From an uncultured Brachyspira sp. (GTDB lineage: Bacteria; Spirochaetota; Brachyspiria; Brachyspirales; Brachyspiraceae): 6,453 nucleotides of DNA. The notes below the pieces were generated by a model, which ran no database searches, was not told the origin of the DNA, and saw only the letters and a list, made by a program, of their open reading frames with translations. The stretch spans positions 1 through 6,453 of the forward strand of contig CAKVCG010000098.1 of assembly GCA_934725525.1 (NCBI GenBank). Reading direction: 5' to 3'. Both the position numbers and the translations under genes were made by a program. Position 1 is the stretch's first letter, and each line of letters begins with the position of its first letter. This document shows positions 5,929-6,453 of the stretch, in pieces.

Positions 5929-6342
5929 ATGAAAAATATATTTGCTATAATTTTTATATTTATTTTAGTCTTATCATGTGAAAGCGCTAATAATCCAAAT
6001 ACCAAAAACGGCGAAATAACTCCGAATCCCGACCCAAGTTTAATCGGAAGATGGCAGGGAAGCACGCACGGTAAATACTTAAATTCTATTAGAGAATTTG
6101 AATATTATAATTATTATTCTTATGAGTTCAAAGAAGATAATAGAATTTGGTATTACTCTACAAAAAGAAAATATGGAGTTAGGATGAATACATATAGTTT
6201 TTTATATATATGGAAAATAGAAAATGGGAAATATTATAAAAAACTATATGATAACAGATATGATAGTTGGGGCGAGTTTACAATAGAAAAAATAAGCGAT
6301 ACCGTTATAAAAATAGACGGAATAGAATTAAAAAGAACTTGA
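5929..6342 (+). CDS. Tyr-rich lipoprotein, possibly lipocalin-like
   Basis: A 137-residue lipoprotein. The signal peptide (hydrophobic core 4-15) ends in lipobox LVLSC with the lipidated cysteine at 17. A Pro/Asn-rich tether (20-36) precedes a compact domain from LIGRWQG (38-44). That W-x-G opening, followed by alternating strands such as YSYEFKEDNRIWYYS (63-77), FLYIWKIENGKYYKKLY (91-107) and EFTIEKISDTVIKIDGIELKR (116-136), resembles small lipocalin-like or similar beta-barrel lipoproteins. That fold call is inference. Tyrosine is unusually frequent (15 of 137 residues). The ATG at 5929 lies 3 nt after the previous stop, with GAGGA at 5914-5918 inside the end of that gene, so the two genes are probably translated together. 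Function is unknown; anchoring in the inner or outer membrane cannot be told from sequence alone. Confidence 0.85.
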   Translation: MKNIFAIIFIFILVLSCESANNPNTKNGEITPNPDPSLIGRWQGSTHGKYLNSIREFEYYNYYSYEFKEDNRIWYYSTKRKYGVRMNTYSFLYIWKIENGKYYKKLYDNRYDSWGEFTIEKISDTVIKIDGIELKRT

Positions 6343-6377
6343 TAAAATCAAATAAAAACTAATAAGAGGTAAAAATA

Positions 6378-6453
6378 ATGAAACAATTAATATTATTATG
6401 CATGTTTTTAATGTCAATCGCTATATTTTCTGTAGGATGCGAAGGACAAGAAT
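6378..6453 (+). CDS. N-terminal fragment of a further lipoprotein
   Basis: From the ATG at 6378, 25 codons are open to the window edge. The peptide MKQLILLCMFLMSIAIF continues SVGCEGQE: a lipoprotein signal peptide with lipobox SVGC and the likely lipidated cysteine at residue 21. C8 lies in the hydrophobic core and is a less likely site. AGAGG at 6365-6369 sits 8 nt before the ATG, supporting the start. It follows the previous lipoprotein gene by 35 nt without a visible terminator, so it likely belongs to the same transcript. The mature protein is outside the window, so nothing can be said about its function. Confidence 0.75.
   Translation, partial: MKQLILLCMFLMSIAIFSVGCEGQE

Overview
The window looks like chromosomal DNA from a very AT-rich spirochaete, most likely Brachyspira or a close relative. 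This rests on the low GC content with AT-biased codons, spirochaete-type lipoprotein signals, a secreted DUF4384 protein, and a chromosomal-type ParA/ParB pair. The genus is an inference from style and gene content, not from a marker gene. No rRNA, tRNA, insertion sequence or CRISPR array was seen.

Left part (1-1812). The 5' end of a minus-strand gene resembling methylthioribose-1-phosphate isomerase runs off the left edge. Across a 145-bp AT-rich spacer with two divergent promoter candidates lies a plus-strand pair: a cytosolic sialidase/BNR-fold protein with two Asp-boxes, then a 141-residue protein I do not recognise, 12 nt downstream with its own strong ribosome binding site. The pair converges on the next operon across a 34-bp all-AT spacer.

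Centre (1813-4862, minus strand). A tight operon in the order parA, parB, DUF4384 gene. ParA is a complete Soj-like ATPase. ParB has the ParA-stimulating N-terminus, the CTP-binding motifs, a helix-turn-helix and a C-terminal dimer domain. The third gene encodes a secreted protein with a C-terminal DUF4384 domain and a long Asn/Thr-rich insertion. It starts at TTG, and its ribosome binding site overlaps the parB stop codon. ParA/ParB should act in chromosome origin segregation; whether the exported third protein is related in function is unknown.

Intergenic region (4863-5376, 514 bp). This is the most unusual part. It carries back-to-back promoters (parA leftward, another rightward) and a perfect tandem tract of eight TCACG pentamers. 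Joined to the tract is a 14-bp site matching the parS core at 12 of 14 positions. The tract is GC-rich against AT-rich surroundings, is self-complementary in four of every five bases, and could vary in copy number.

Right part (5377-6453, plus strand). Three consecutive genes encode envelope proteins: a secreted 182-residue protein, a Tyr-rich 137-residue lipoprotein with a possible lipocalin-like barrel, and the first 25 codons of another lipoprotein. They look like a small, probably lineage-specific surface or periplasmic cassette.
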